Program-made: the position numbers and the translations under genes
DNA from: Streptomyces sp. JB150
Lineage (GTDB): Bacteria > Actinomycetota > Actinomycetes > Streptomycetales > Streptomycetaceae
Length of the DNA stretch: 64,000 bases
Direction: 5' to 3'
Assembly: GCF_011193355.1 (NCBI RefSeq)
Contig: NZ_CP049780.1
Span: 7,222,634 to 7,286,633 of the forward strand
The notes under the pieces: generated by a model
The model's database searches: none
What the model was told of the DNA's origin: nothing
Seen by the model: the letters and a program-made list of their open reading frames with translations, nothing else
Shown: positions 42,140-51,870 of the stretch, in pieces
How the letters are laid out: each line of letters opens with the position of its first letter
Numbering within the stretch: position 1 is the stretch's first letter

Positions 42140-43136
42140 CCGCTTCCGCCCCCGTATCCGGCCCTTGTGAGGGCCAGTCCGCGCCGGCCGTCACCTCGCG
42201 CGCGATGCGACGCCACCGGTCCGCACCGCCGGGCAGGGGCCACGCCCAGGTCGGCTGTGGGGCGGTGTCCAGGCCGTGCAGGAGGCGGACGAGCCGTGGG
42301 CCGGCGGTGGCGGCGCCGTCCGGGACGGCGGGGCCGTGGACGGCGCGGAGTTCGGCGAAGCGCGCCAGCTCGCCCTCGTAGAACCGCACGGCCTCGTCGA
42401 CGCGGGCAACCAGGTCGTCACGCGGCACCGTGCGGTGCAGCTGCAGCAGCGGAGGCTCGACGGATTCGGCGATCGCCGCGGCGAGCCGCGCGTGACCGTC
42501 GAGGACCAGATGGCAGTCCAGGCCGCTGACCCACCACAACAGGACGGGCGGGAGCGTTCCCTCACGCGCTTGCTTGCGGTACGCCTTGACGCGGCTGTCG
42601 CCGGCACCGGGCATCGGCCGCAGCGGAAGGATCTCCCACGAACCGGAGTGGAGATACCAGTCGATGTATCCGTCCGGATGGCCGTCGACGAGCATCGAGC
42701 CCCAGTACTCGGTGTGCGGAACACGGGGGTGGCGCCAGCGCCGCAGCGGACTCTCGCACCAGAGCAGCCACCGGCCGTCGTGCAACGGGCTGTCCGGCGA
42801 GTCGACGAGGTACTGCGCGAACCGGTGAGCCCACCGCTGCGGACGGCCCGCCAGAGCGCGCCCCACGTCGGCGCGCAAGGGCGGGACACAGGAGCGGTAC
42901 TCGTCGGTGCGCCAGAAGTCCACCCCGTCGAGCTGCTCGTCGACGAGCGCGAGAAGCACCGGCCGGGACAGCCGGGAGATCAGCAGGCGCGGCCCGGCAC
43001 TGAACACACCCAGCCCCGGCCGCGGCCGACCCCGCACGTCCAGCGACAGCCCCACCCACGTGCCGTCGTCCCGCCTGACATCGCCGCGCCGCATCCCGAG
43101 AGCGTAGACGACCACCACGACGAACTCCGACGGCAT
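42126..43136 (-). CDS. Conserved hypothetical protein with ParB-like DGH motif
   Basis: A 336-aa cytoplasmic protein that I do not recognise. It is rich in Trp and Arg. The C-terminal third contains HLVLDGHARLAAAIAE, which resembles the DGHHR-type motif of ParB/Srx-fold proteins. The middle holds WCESPLRRWRHPRVPHTEYWG. ATG at 43136 has GGAGG 11 nt upstream; the frame is open to a GTG at 43199 without a ribosome-binding site. It is divergent from the glutamate-cysteine ligase gene and convergent with the VOC gene. Confidence 0.65.
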   Translation of the reverse strand: MPSEFVVVVVYALGMRRGDVRRDDGTWVGLSLDVRGRPRPGLGVFSAGPRLLISRLSRPVLLALVDEQLDGVDFWRTDEYRSCVPPLRADVGRALAGRPQRWAHRFAQYLVDSPDSPLHDGRWLLWCESPLRRWRHPRVPHTEYWGSMLVDGHPDGYIDWYLHSGSWEILPLRPMPGAGDSRVKAYRKQAREGTLPPVLLWWVSGLDCHLVLDGHARLAAAIAESVEPPLLQLHRTVPRDDLVARVDEAVRFYEGELARFAELRAVHGPAVPDGAATAGPRLVRLLHGLDTAPQPTWAWPLPGGADRWRRIAREVTAGADWPSQGPDTGAEAVSGG

Positions 43137-43353
43137 CCACCCCCGGTCCTCCGGCACGACCCGCGGACCCTCGATCGCCTGGGGCAGGCTGCGGGACACG
43201 AGGCCGGAATGTCATGACCATGGGCGCGGGTGGAGTGGACGAGCCACCGTACGCGGGGAGCGGTGGTTGGGGCGCTCGGGGAGTGGGACGCTGAAGGTGG
43301 GGATCGAAGAGGGGATCCGTGCCAAGGAGACCCGGGAGACCCGGGAGGCCCGT

Positions 43354-44829
<1,476 letters not shown>

Positions 44830-44874
44830 CGATCCGCCGTGCGGCCGCCCCTGCCTGTCTGCCGGCCGCGGATG

Positions 44875-44894
44875 CCGTGACCGGCCGGTCACGG
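44875..44894. terminator. 20-bp perfect palindrome between convergent genes
   Basis: CCGTGACCGGCCGGTCACGG reads the same on both strands. It lies between the stops of the ligase (44829) and DHFR-like (44905) genes. The position suggests a bidirectional terminator, though the lack of a loop also allows a protein-binding site. Confidence 0.5.
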
Positions 44895-44904
44895 GTCGCT
44901 TCGG

Positions 44905-45552
44905 TCACTTCCGCCAGAAGAGGTGGTGCGTCACGCCGCTCGGGCTGGGCACCACGTCGAGGTGGAACCGGTCGAGCAGTTCATCGGGGGAGTCCCAGAG
45001 CCGAAGACCGGAGCCGAGTTCCACCGGTGAGACCGCCACATGCATGGTGTCGACGAGGCCGGCGTCGAGGAACTGCCGGATGGTGGTGACGCCACCGCCG
45101 AGCCGGACGTCCTTGCCCTGAGCCGCCTCCCGCGCCTGCTCGAGAACCGACGCCGGATCGCCGGCGACGAAGTGGAACGTGGTGTCGGAGAGCGTGAACG
45201 AGGGACGCTCGTGGTGGGTCATGACGAACACGGGGGTGTGGAAGGGCGGTTCGTCACCCCACCAGCCGCGCCACTCGTGATCTTCCCAGGGCCCACGCTG
45301 GGGCCCGAACTTGTTGCGGCCCATGATCTCGGCTCCGATGTTGCGCGCGTAGTCCCGGGTCAGGTAGTCGTCGAGTCCTCTGCTGCCCCCGGGGTCGGTG
45401 CGCATGGGCCAGCTGGCCGTGGCACCGGCCCACGCGAACAGTCTCGCGGGATCGACGTCGTGACCGAAGGGATTCTCGAAGGTCTGGTCCTCGCCGGCGC
45501 CGATGCCGTCACGCGAGACGTTGAAGTTCTGGACTCTCAGTAGCTGGGCCAC
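44905..45552 (-). CDS. Dihydrofolate-reductase-like (RibD C-terminal) protein
   Basis: A 215-aa NADPH-dependent reductase-like protein of the RibD_C / DHFR family. IGAEIMGRNKFG and the DVRLGGGVTTIRQFL nucleotide-binding segment are typical, as is the ending HHLFWRK. GTG at 45552 is preceded by GGAGG 7 nt away. Such stand-alone proteins are widespread in Streptomyces and of unknown substrate. Single-gene unit. Confidence 0.88.
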   Translation of the reverse strand: MAQLLRVQNFNVSRDGIGAGEDQTFENPFGHDVDPARLFAWAGATASWPMRTDPGGSRGLDDYLTRDYARNIGAEIMGRNKFGPQRGPWEDHEWRGWWGDEPPFHTPVFVMTHHERPSFTLSDTTFHFVAGDPASVLEQAREAAQGKDVRLGGGVTTIRQFLDAGLVDTMHVAVSPVELGSGLRLWDSPDELLDRFHLDVVPSPSGVTHHLFWRK

Positions 45553-45674
45553 CCGCTTGCCTCCTGCGTCGTCGATGGGGCTGGATCCGTGTGATGCGGC
45601 CCCATGGGGTGCTCATGGTCAGGGTCGGCGATGAAGCCGTCGAGGGAACATGTCCCCGGATGGGGGAGCCCCGC

Positions 45675-46478
45675 TCATGCCTGCGTCTCGGCGGTGAAGA
45701 AGTCGGTCAGGACGGGAGCGAGGAGCTGGGGGTCGATGTCGTGCTGCTGTCCCGGGAAGACGCGCAGGGAGAAGTTGCCTGCCGACGCGGCGAGTTCCCG
45801 GGCGCCGGTGAGCATGTGCGGTGCGCCGGCGTCCCCGCTGCCGACGAGGACGGGGATCGTCACGGACCGCCAGCGGTCGACGGGCAGGGGACGGCCGGAC
45901 ATGGTGTCGCCCATGACCCGGCCGTCGTAGGGCAGGGTGCGGGCCGTGGCCTCCATGGCGGCCCAGAACGGGGCCTGCCGCATACCGCTGACCGCCTCGG
46001 GCGGCATGCCCACCGCGGCCGTCATGAAGTAGGCCACGGCATCGCCGTACGCGCCCCGCGCTATGAGTTCGTCGAGGTGAGCGACGTAGTCGGCCGGCAG
46101 CGGCGGACGCCCGGCATCGGTGATGAAGGGCGGTTCGTACAGGGCGAGTCGGGTCACGGCGCTGCCCCGGGCGGTGGCCTCCAGTGCCAGTACGGCGCCG
46201 GAGGACATACCGAAGACCATGGCCTCGCCGCCCGCGTGCTTGATCAGCGCGTCGAGGTCCTCGACCTCGCGCTGGACGTCGTAGGCCGGAGCGTCCCCGC
46301 TGTCACCCCGCCCACGACGGTCGTAGGTGATCACCGTGAAGCGATCGGCGAGCAGGCCTGCCAGCCCGGCGAAGGCGCCACGGGTCATGAACGCACCGCC
46401 GACGAGCACCACGGCCGGGCCCGCGCCCTGCTGTGCGTAGGCGATGACCGTGCCGTCGGCCGAAAACACCTTTTCCAT
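45675..46478 (-). CDS. Alpha/beta hydrolase
   Basis: A 267-aa hydrolase. Nucleophile Ser in GMSSGA near residue 94, TYDRRGRGDSGD loop, and late His in FPGQQHDIDP. It starts MEKVFSADGTVIAYAQQG at the ATG at 46478. It is divergent from a TetR-family gene, with GTGTCG-type inverted repeats between them, so it is probably repressed by that regulator. Substrate unknown. Confidence 0.88.
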   Translation of the reverse strand: MEKVFSADGTVIAYAQQGAGPAVVLVGGAFMTRGAFAGLAGLLADRFTVITYDRRGRGDSGDAPAYDVQREVEDLDALIKHAGGEAMVFGMSSGAVLALEATARGSAVTRLALYEPPFITDAGRPPLPADYVAHLDELIARGAYGDAVAYFMTAAVGMPPEAVSGMRQAPFWAAMEATARTLPYDGRVMGDTMSGRPLPVDRWRSVTIPVLVGSGDAGAPHMLTGARELAASAGNFSLRVFPGQQHDIDPQLLAPVLTDFFTAETQA

Positions 46479-46535
46479 GGGATACCGCTCACCTTTCTCG
46501 CAGCGCACACCGGGACCTGCACCCGTGCCTGATGG

Positions 46536-46623
46536 GACACGATACGTGCCGTGTCGTCTTGCCCGCACACACTGCCCGCAGGAGCGTGTCCGTGTCAACA
46601 CGCCACGTGTCGTGTCGTCGTGT
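46536..46623. promoter_or_regulatory. TetR operator region with repeated GACACG/CGTGTC dyads
   Basis: A dyad GACACG-N8-CGTGTC lies at 46536-46555, and a cluster of CGTGTC/AACACG half-sites, including CGTGT-CA-ACACG, at about 46585-46623 reaches the start of the TetR gene. They sit between the divergent hydrolase (start 46478) and regulator (start 46638). Consistent with autoregulation and hydrolase repression. Confidence 0.65.
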
Positions 46624-46637
46624 TAGTCTTGCGCGCT

Positions 46638-47234
46638 GTGACCAAGCCCCCGAACCCACAGCGGCGCAGCCGGAAGAGCCATGACGCGATCCTCGCGGCG
46701 GCGCTCGAACTGTGCGGCGAAGAGGGGTACGGCCGGGTGACGATCGAAGGCATCGCGGCCCGCGCAGGCGTCAGCAAGAAGACGATCTACCGGTGGTGGC
46801 CGTCCAAAGGCGCCGTCGTCCTCGAAGCTCTCCACGAGGCGGCCGACACCACGGCCTCCCACCCCGACACCGGTGACCTCGCCACCGACATGCGCACCCA
46901 GCTGGCCGCCGTCATCGACTACCTCTCCCCACCGTCGCACGCCCCGCTCGCAGGCCTGATCGCCGACGCTCTCGGTGACCCGGAACTCGCCGAACGCGTG
47001 CGTGAGCGTCTGATCCGGCCGCGTATCGAGGAATTCGAGCAGCGTATGCGGCGTGCTCAAGAACAGGGCCAGCTCCACCCGGACGCCGACCTGGACGTCG
47101 CCCTCGATCTGTTCTACGGCCCGCTGTACCACCGCCTGGTCTTCCATCTGGGCCCGCCGGAGCCCGAGTATCTCGGCACCTTGATCGACCACGTCATCCG
47201 CGCGCTCACCCCGGGCGGGAGTGGCGCGACCTGA
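46638..47234 (+). CDS. TetR-family transcriptional regulator
   Basis: A 198-aa repressor. The N-terminal helix-turn-helix reads VTIEGIAARAGVSKKTIYRWW (about 35-55), and the C-terminal half is helical like the TetR_C_11-type ligand domain. GTG at 46638 starts MTKPPNPQRR-like basic sequence. Divergent from the alpha/beta hydrolase and followed at once by a strong hairpin terminator. Confidence 0.93.
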   Translation: MTKPPNPQRRSRKSHDAILAAALELCGEEGYGRVTIEGIAARAGVSKKTIYRWWPSKGAVVLEALHEAADTTASHPDTGDLATDMRTQLAAVIDYLSPPSHAPLAGLIADALGDPELAERVRERLIRPRIEEFEQRMRRAQEQGQLHPDADLDVALDLFYGPLYHRLVFHLGPPEPEYLGTLIDHVIRALTPGGSGAT

Positions 47235-47256
47235 GCGGACGGAAGCAGCCGTCCGC
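47235..47256 (+). terminator. Terminator hairpin after the TetR gene
   Basis: Perfect 8-bp arms GCGGACGG and CCGTCCGC with a 6-nt loop, beginning directly after the stop codon. No U tract. Confidence 0.75.
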
Positions 47257-47360
47257 CTCCGTGCTCGGCGGCGGCCACCGCCGCGTCGGCGGCCAGACCC
47301 ATGGCGTCGAAGGCCAACGAGTGCGCCCGGCCGGCCCGGGGTGCTTTCCCGGTCGGACCG

Positions 47361-48422
47361 TCAGACGCGCAGCTCCACCGACAGGTGCGCCGACAGCGCG
47401 CCGAGGAAGTCGGGTGCGTCGAAGATCTCGCCGGCGGACGCGACTCCGGTCGTCTTGGTGCGGCCCGTGAGGACCCGGTCGACTGCCTCGACGGCGAGCG
47501 GCGCGGTGACGGCGTAGATGTCCCGCCCCCGGGCCACGGCGCGCCGTTCCCGGCCGCCGGAGCGCACGACGACGTCGACCACGAACGTCTGCGCGGACCG
47601 CCCGCGCTCGTCGGCCTCCGCCGGCGCCGGGGTGTCCGGGGCGGAGACGTCCCTGGCCGCCTCCACCGTCATATGGGTGCGCACGTCGGGGATGGACAGA
47701 TGGCTCGGCACGGTGACGACGTCCGCCATGGTGAACTCCCCGACGACGTCCCGGCGGCCCATCGGGTCCGGGAAGGACCACGGCACCGTCGGCAGGTCGT
47801 CCCGGTGGTACTCCAGCCGCCCGTTCCGGTAGCGGACGCGCCGGTCGCCGCGCCGCTGCCGGGAGACCGCGCCCGCGGCCCGCGTCCCGGCGGTGGGATG
47901 CCAGCCGCTCAGCCCGTAGGCGATGTGCGCCTCGTCGGCCGCCGTCCAGTCGCCCATGGCCGCGGTGGTCAGCAGGTCGCCGAGACCGCCGTAGAACGCC
48001 ATCGCCGGGACGATCACCGCTCCCGCGGCGCGGGCGCGGTCCGCGAAGTGGGTGAACGTGTCGGCGTTTGCCTCGATCTCGGCCGCGACGTCCACGTACG
48101 GGATGCTCGCGCGCAGGGCCGCCTCGATCACCGGGGCGGCCGTCGTGGCGAAGGGCCCGGCACAGTTGATCACGGCCGCCGAGCCGGCCAGCGCGCGGTC
48201 GAGCGACTCCGGGTCGTCGACCGACGCGGGACGGACCTCCAGCCCCGGGTGCGACGCGGCCAGCGCCCGCAGCTTGCCGGCGTCACGGCCGGAGAGCACC
48301 GGGACGAACCCTCGCTCCCGCAGCTCGGCAACGACGAACCGCCCCGTGTGGCCGTACGCCCCGAACACCGCCACCGTCTGCCCCGGCCCCATGTGCCCCT
48401 GCGCCATGTGTTCCGGCTCCAT
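47361..48422 (-). CDS. Saccharopine dehydrogenase-like NAD(P)-binding protein
   Basis: A 353-aa oxidoreductase-like protein. The N-terminal Rossmann motif is VAVFGAYGHTGRF (about residues 16-28), then VLSGRDAGKL and INCAGPFATTAAPVIEAAL, typical of the saccharopine dehydrogenase NADP-binding (trans-acting enoyl reductase-like) family. ATG at 48422 has GGGGAG 5 nt upstream. It is divergent from the GlxA-type regulator; three TCCGGACA-like half-sites lie between, so it is the likely target of that regulator. Confidence 0.85.
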   Translation of the reverse strand: MEPEHMAQGHMGPGQTVAVFGAYGHTGRFVVAELRERGFVPVLSGRDAGKLRALAASHPGLEVRPASVDDPESLDRALAGSAAVINCAGPFATTAAPVIEAALRASIPYVDVAAEIEANADTFTHFADRARAAGAVIVPAMAFYGGLGDLLTTAAMGDWTAADEAHIAYGLSGWHPTAGTRAAGAVSRQRRGDRRVRYRNGRLEYHRDDLPTVPWSFPDPMGRRDVVGEFTMADVVTVPSHLSIPDVRTHMTVEAARDVSAPDTPAPAEADERGRSAQTFVVDVVVRSGGRERRAVARGRDIYAVTAPLAVEAVDRVLTGRTKTTGVASAGEIFDAPDFLGALSAHLSVELRV

Positions 48423-48457
48423 GATGTCTCCCCGTTCCGTCGTCCCCGTGCGATCAC

Positions 48458-48530
48458 TCCCGGACATCCTTTCCGCCGCCGGTGATCTCCGCGAGTGTCC
48501 GGAACGACGTGACCCATACAATTCCGGACA
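48458..48530. promoter_or_regulatory. Candidate GlxA/AraC operator with 9-bp inverted repeat
   Basis: Perfect inverted repeat TGTCCGGAA-N17-TTCCGGACA (48496-48504 and 48522-48530), plus a third half-site TCCCGGACA at 48458-48466. It ends at the start codon of the regulator gene, suggesting autorepression and control of the divergent dehydrogenase-like gene. Confidence 0.65.
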
Positions 48531-49513
48531 TGGACACTGTCGCCCTCGCGGTCACCGACGGGATGCTGCACTTCGAACTGTCGCTGGCGCACGAGGTGTT
48601 CGCCTCGGCTCCCGAGGGCATCACCGGACCCTGGTACGACGTCGCCGTCTGCGGCCCGGACCCGGTGCGCGTCGAGCGGTTCCAGCTGGTGCCGGACCAC
48701 GGACTCGACCGTCTCCCGCTCGCCGGCACGGTGATCGTCCCCGGCTGGGCCGACGTCGACCGGGAACCGCCCGCCGACCTGGTCGACGCGGTGCGCGCCG
48801 CCCACGACGCGGGCGCGCGGGTGGCCTCCCTGTGCACCGGCGCGTTCGTGCTGGCGGCCGCCGGCCTGCTGGACGGAAGGACCGCGACCACCCACTGGGC
48901 CCACACCCGCGCCCTCGCCGAGCGCTACCCCCGGGTGCGCGTCGACCCGGACGTGCTCTACGTCGACAACGGCAGCGTCCTCACCTCCGCCGGCAAGGCG
49001 GCCGCCATGGACCTGTGCCTGCACCTCGTCCGCCTCGACCGCGGCTCGGCCACCGCCAACGCCGTCGCGCGCCGCCTGGTCGTCCCACCGCACCGCGACG
49101 GCGGCCAGGCCCAGTTCGTCACCGCCCCCGTGCCCGCCCCCGGCCGCCACCCGCTCGCCGCCCTGCTCCCCTGGGCGATCGAACGGCTCGACCAGCCGCT
49201 GACCGTCGAGGACCTGGCCCGTCAGGCGGGGATGAGCACACGCCACCTCGGCCGCCACTTCCGCACGGTCACCGGCACCACCCCGCTGCAGTGGCTGCTG
49301 ACCCAACGCATCCGGTACGCCCAGGAGTTGCTGGAGACCACCGACGACAGCGTCGAGACCATCGCGGCCGCCACCGGGATGGGCACCGCCACGACCCTGC
49401 GCCGGCACTTCGGCCGCACGGTCGGCGTGCCCCCGGACACCTACCGCCGCACCTTCCGCGCCCGCACTCGCCAGGAATCCGCCGGGCCGGACGGTACGGC
49501 CCCCACCGGGTGA
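48530..49513 (+). CDS. GlxA-family AraC regulator (DJ-1/PfpI plus AraC HTH)
   Basis: A 327-aa regulator. The N-terminal DJ-1/PfpI-like domain (about 1-185) has SLCTGAFVLAAAGLLDG with the nucleophile-elbow Cys and TTHW. The C-terminal AraC-type double HTH has VEDLARQAGMSTRHLGRHF and ETIAAATGMGTATTLRRHF. ATG at 48530 is chosen over 48482 because the earlier residues lie inside the operator region. Members act on small-molecule signals. Confidence 0.92.
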   Translation: MDTVALAVTDGMLHFELSLAHEVFASAPEGITGPWYDVAVCGPDPVRVERFQLVPDHGLDRLPLAGTVIVPGWADVDREPPADLVDAVRAAHDAGARVASLCTGAFVLAAAGLLDGRTATTHWAHTRALAERYPRVRVDPDVLYVDNGSVLTSAGKAAAMDLCLHLVRLDRGSATANAVARRLVVPPHRDGGQAQFVTAPVPAPGRHPLAALLPWAIERLDQPLTVEDLARQAGMSTRHLGRHFRTVTGTTPLQWLLTQRIRYAQELLETTDDSVETIAAATGMGTATTLRRHFGRTVGVPPDTYRRTFRARTRQESAGPDGTAPTG

Positions 49514-49545
49514 CGCGGACCCACTGACCGCCGCACCCGCCGGGA

Positions 49546-49577
49546 CCCGCGTCGGTGTCCGCACCCCGACACGCGGG
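49546..49577. terminator. Weak stem-loop between convergent genes
   Basis: CCCGCGT pairs imperfectly with ACGCGGG across about 18 nt, between the GlxA-type stop (49513) and the lipoprotein stop (49660). Modest support. Confidence 0.4.
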
Positions 49578-49659
49578 CGCCCCGGCCGCACCCGCGACCG
49601 GGGCGCTCGCACCCGCCCGCGTCGGTGACACCCCGTCACTCACCGGCCGGGCCGGGCGA

Positions 49660-50547
49660 TCAGCTCCGCACCCCGCCCTGGCGGGCGGCCTCGTCGGTCA
49701 TGTCCGTCACCTGCCGCGCCGGGGGAGCGTCCGCGTCCACGTCCACGCCGAAGTCGGTGAACTCCAGCACCGTGCGCACGGTCACCTGCCGCGGCCCGGA
49801 CGAGGCACCCGCGCGGGACTCGCCCCGCGCGGCGGGCGCGGCCTTGACGGTCATGTCGACCTGCTGGCGCCGGATCCGGCCCTCGTCGTCGAGCCAGAGG
49901 TCCATGGGCAGGGTGGGCCCGACCTGTTCGCTCAGCTTCCGGCCGTCGGGCAGCTCGGCGACGTCCACGACCACGCGGTAGCGCGTGGTGCGCACGCCCC
50001 CGACCTCGGCCGTGCCCTTCTCCGTCACGTCCTTGTCGTCGACCGCCTTGGCCAGCGCCGCCGAACGCGCCGGGTCGTTCATGGTCTGACCGCCGGCTCC
50101 CTGCCGGGCGGCCACCTTCTCCAGATCGATCTTGATCCACGGCTTGCCGCCGGGCGCCTGCCCCGCCGGAGGCTTCTGATACAGCACCTGGTCCACCACG
50201 CGCTGCTCCATCCGCTGCCCCTCGGCGGTGACGGTCATGACGCTGTCACCGTCCTCCAGGTCGACGGTGCCCTTGCCGTCCGCGGTCACCGAGTCCCCCT
50301 GCGCGGAGGTCCGCACCTTGAGCGTCACCCGCGCGGTGTCCTCCTCGGCCGTCCTGTCGTAGGCGGAGCGGACCGCCCGCGTTCCCTCCTCCCGCGCGCC
50401 GGGACCACCGCTCGCGGAAGCCTTCTTCGCGGACCCGGCCGTGTCGCTGTCACTCCCGCCGTCCCCGCAGCCCACCAGTACCGTCCCGGCGAGCACTCCG
50501 GCCACGGATAACGCCGCGATCCTGCTGCCGCTGCCCGACCTGGCCAT
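49660..50547 (-). CDS. Secreted lipoprotein, LppX/LprAFG-like
   Basis: A 295-aa extracellular lipoprotein. Signal peptide with lipobox LVGC (Cys at about residue 27), followed by a Gly/Ser/Asp linker and a beta-rich domain with VTADGKGTVDLEDGDSVMTV and TRYRVVVDVAELPDG, the layout of Streptomyces lipoproteins distantly like mycobacterial LppX/LprG lipid-binding proteins. ATG at 50547 has GGGAGG 8 nt upstream. Function unknown; lipid or small-molecule binding is plausible. Confidence 0.8.
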   Translation of the reverse strand: MARSGSGSRIAALSVAGVLAGTVLVGCGDGGSDSDTAGSAKKASASGGPGAREEGTRAVRSAYDRTAEEDTARVTLKVRTSAQGDSVTADGKGTVDLEDGDSVMTVTAEGQRMEQRVVDQVLYQKPPAGQAPGGKPWIKIDLEKVAARQGAGGQTMNDPARSAALAKAVDDKDVTEKGTAEVGGVRTTRYRVVVDVAELPDGRKLSEQVGPTLPMDLWLDDEGRIRRQQVDMTVKAAPAARGESRAGASSGPRQVTVRTVLEFTDFGVDVDADAPPARQVTDMTDEAARQGGVRS

Positions 50548-50672
50548 CAGTCGAACCTCCCTGGTGTCGGTTCACAGCCGGCCCGGTACGCGGGCCGGCC
50601 ACATGGTCACGGTCCCAAGTGCCCGCTTGTGCCATGAACGCACCTACCGGATCGATACGACGGCGACGCGCC

Positions 50673-50783
50673 GTCAACCGCGTGCCCATCATCCCGTCAA
50701 CCGGGAGCCACCACCCTGTCAACCGGGAGCCACCACCCCGTCGACGAAGGCCACCGCCGGCGTCAACCGCGAGCCCACCGCCC
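50673..50783. repeat. Five units of a 22-bp tandem repeat
   Basis: Units starting with GTCAACCG or GTCGACGA at 50673, 50696, 50718, 50740 and 50762. The second and third are nearly identical. The last overlaps the 3' end of the SDR gene. Confidence 0.8.
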
Positions 50784-51665
50784 CGCGTTCGCCTCCGTCG
50801 CCGCCTCGTCCGCCCGCCCTCCGCCCCCGAGCAGCCCGGTGCTCTCGAGCGGCACCCCGGCCGCCTCCAGGGAAGTGAGGTGCCGCCGGGAGGTCCGCAG
50901 CACCAGCGCCGGCAGCGCCGCTCGGGACATCTGGGCCAGACGCAGCCAGGCGGGCACGTAGACGGCGGTACGACGCTCCTCGACGGCCCGCGCGAGCCGG
51001 GCGGTGACACGCTCCGCGGCGTCCACGTGCCGCGCCGGGAGCGGCATGTGACCGCGCAGTTCCCGCATGGTCCGGTACCGGTCGGCGGCGCGGATCATGT
51101 CGGTGTCGACCCAGTTCATATAGGCGATGCCGACGGCCACCCCGTGGTGCGCCTCCTCGGCCCGCAGCGCGTGCGCGAAGGCCTCCACGCCCGCCTTGGA
51201 GGCGCAGTAGGCGCTCATCATGGGTGCGGCGACGCAGGACGCCAGGGAGGCGACCTGGAGGTAGTACCCGGCGGTCTCGCGCAGGTCCGGCAGGAACGTC
51301 CGGACGGTCAGCGCGCTGCCGGTCAGGTTGACGTCGATCACGCGGCGCCAGCGGCCGGGGTCGGTCACCGCGAAGGGGCCGCCCTCCGCGATCCCCGCGT
51401 TCGCGACGACGACGGACGCGGGCCCCAGCACGGCCCGCACCCGCTCCGCGGCCCGCCGCAGCCCCGCGCCGTCCGTGACGTCGACCTCCTGGGCGAGGGC
51501 GGGCACCGGCAGGGAGCGGGCCACCTCCTCCAGGGCCTCCTTCTCGTGGCCGAGGAGGGCGAGCCGGGCGCCGCGGTGGGCCAGGTCCCGGGCCAGGGCG
51601 GCGCCGAGACCACGGGCCGCACCCGTGATCACGACCGTACGGTTCACGAGCGGGCCGTCATGCAT
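50763..51665 (-). CDS. Short-chain dehydrogenase/reductase
   Basis: A 300-aa SDR with TGAARGLG cofactor motif (14-21), VVANAGIAEGG near 87 and catalytic YCASK near 154. The C-terminal extension (from about 235) is longer than in a minimal SDR and contains the RTAVYVPAWLRLAQM segment seen in membrane-associating SDRs. The last codons are built from the 22-bp repeat. It follows the FAD oxidoreductase on the same strand after a 205-bp gap holding 17-bp repeats, so co-transcription is possible but not tight. Confidence 0.88.
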   Translation of the reverse strand: MHDGPLVNRTVVITGAARGLGAALARDLAHRGARLALLGHEKEALEEVARSLPVPALAQEVDVTDGAGLRRAAERVRAVLGPASVVVANAGIAEGGPFAVTDPGRWRRVIDVNLTGSALTVRTFLPDLRETAGYYLQVASLASCVAAPMMSAYCASKAGVEAFAHALRAEEAHHGVAVGIAYMNWVDTDMIRAADRYRTMRELRGHMPLPARHVDAAERVTARLARAVEERRTAVYVPAWLRLAQMSRAALPALVLRTSRRHLTSLEAAGVPLESTGLLGGGGRADEAATEANAGRWARG

Positions 51666-51781
51666 GGGACCGATCCCCTCGCCGTCTCACCCCGGCACGG
51701 GCCGGGCTCGTCCGGTGCGCACGTCCCGGACGACGCGCTGTGGGTCGTATGACCCCTTATGGGCCGTGTGCCCCACCTGGG

Positions 51782-51849
51782 GGATCGGTCATCCCGCCGG
51801 ATCGGTCACTCTGCCGGATCGGTCATCCCGCCGGATCGGTCATCGCCTG
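51782..51849. repeat. Four 17-bp tandem repeats
   Basis: Units GGATCGGTCATCCCGCC at 51782, 51799, 51816 and 51833 with small changes, in the gap between the SDR start and the oxidoreductase stop. GGATCGGTCA is kept in all four. Confidence 0.9.
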
Positions 51850-51870
51850 GGACCGGCGCGGTCGCATCGG

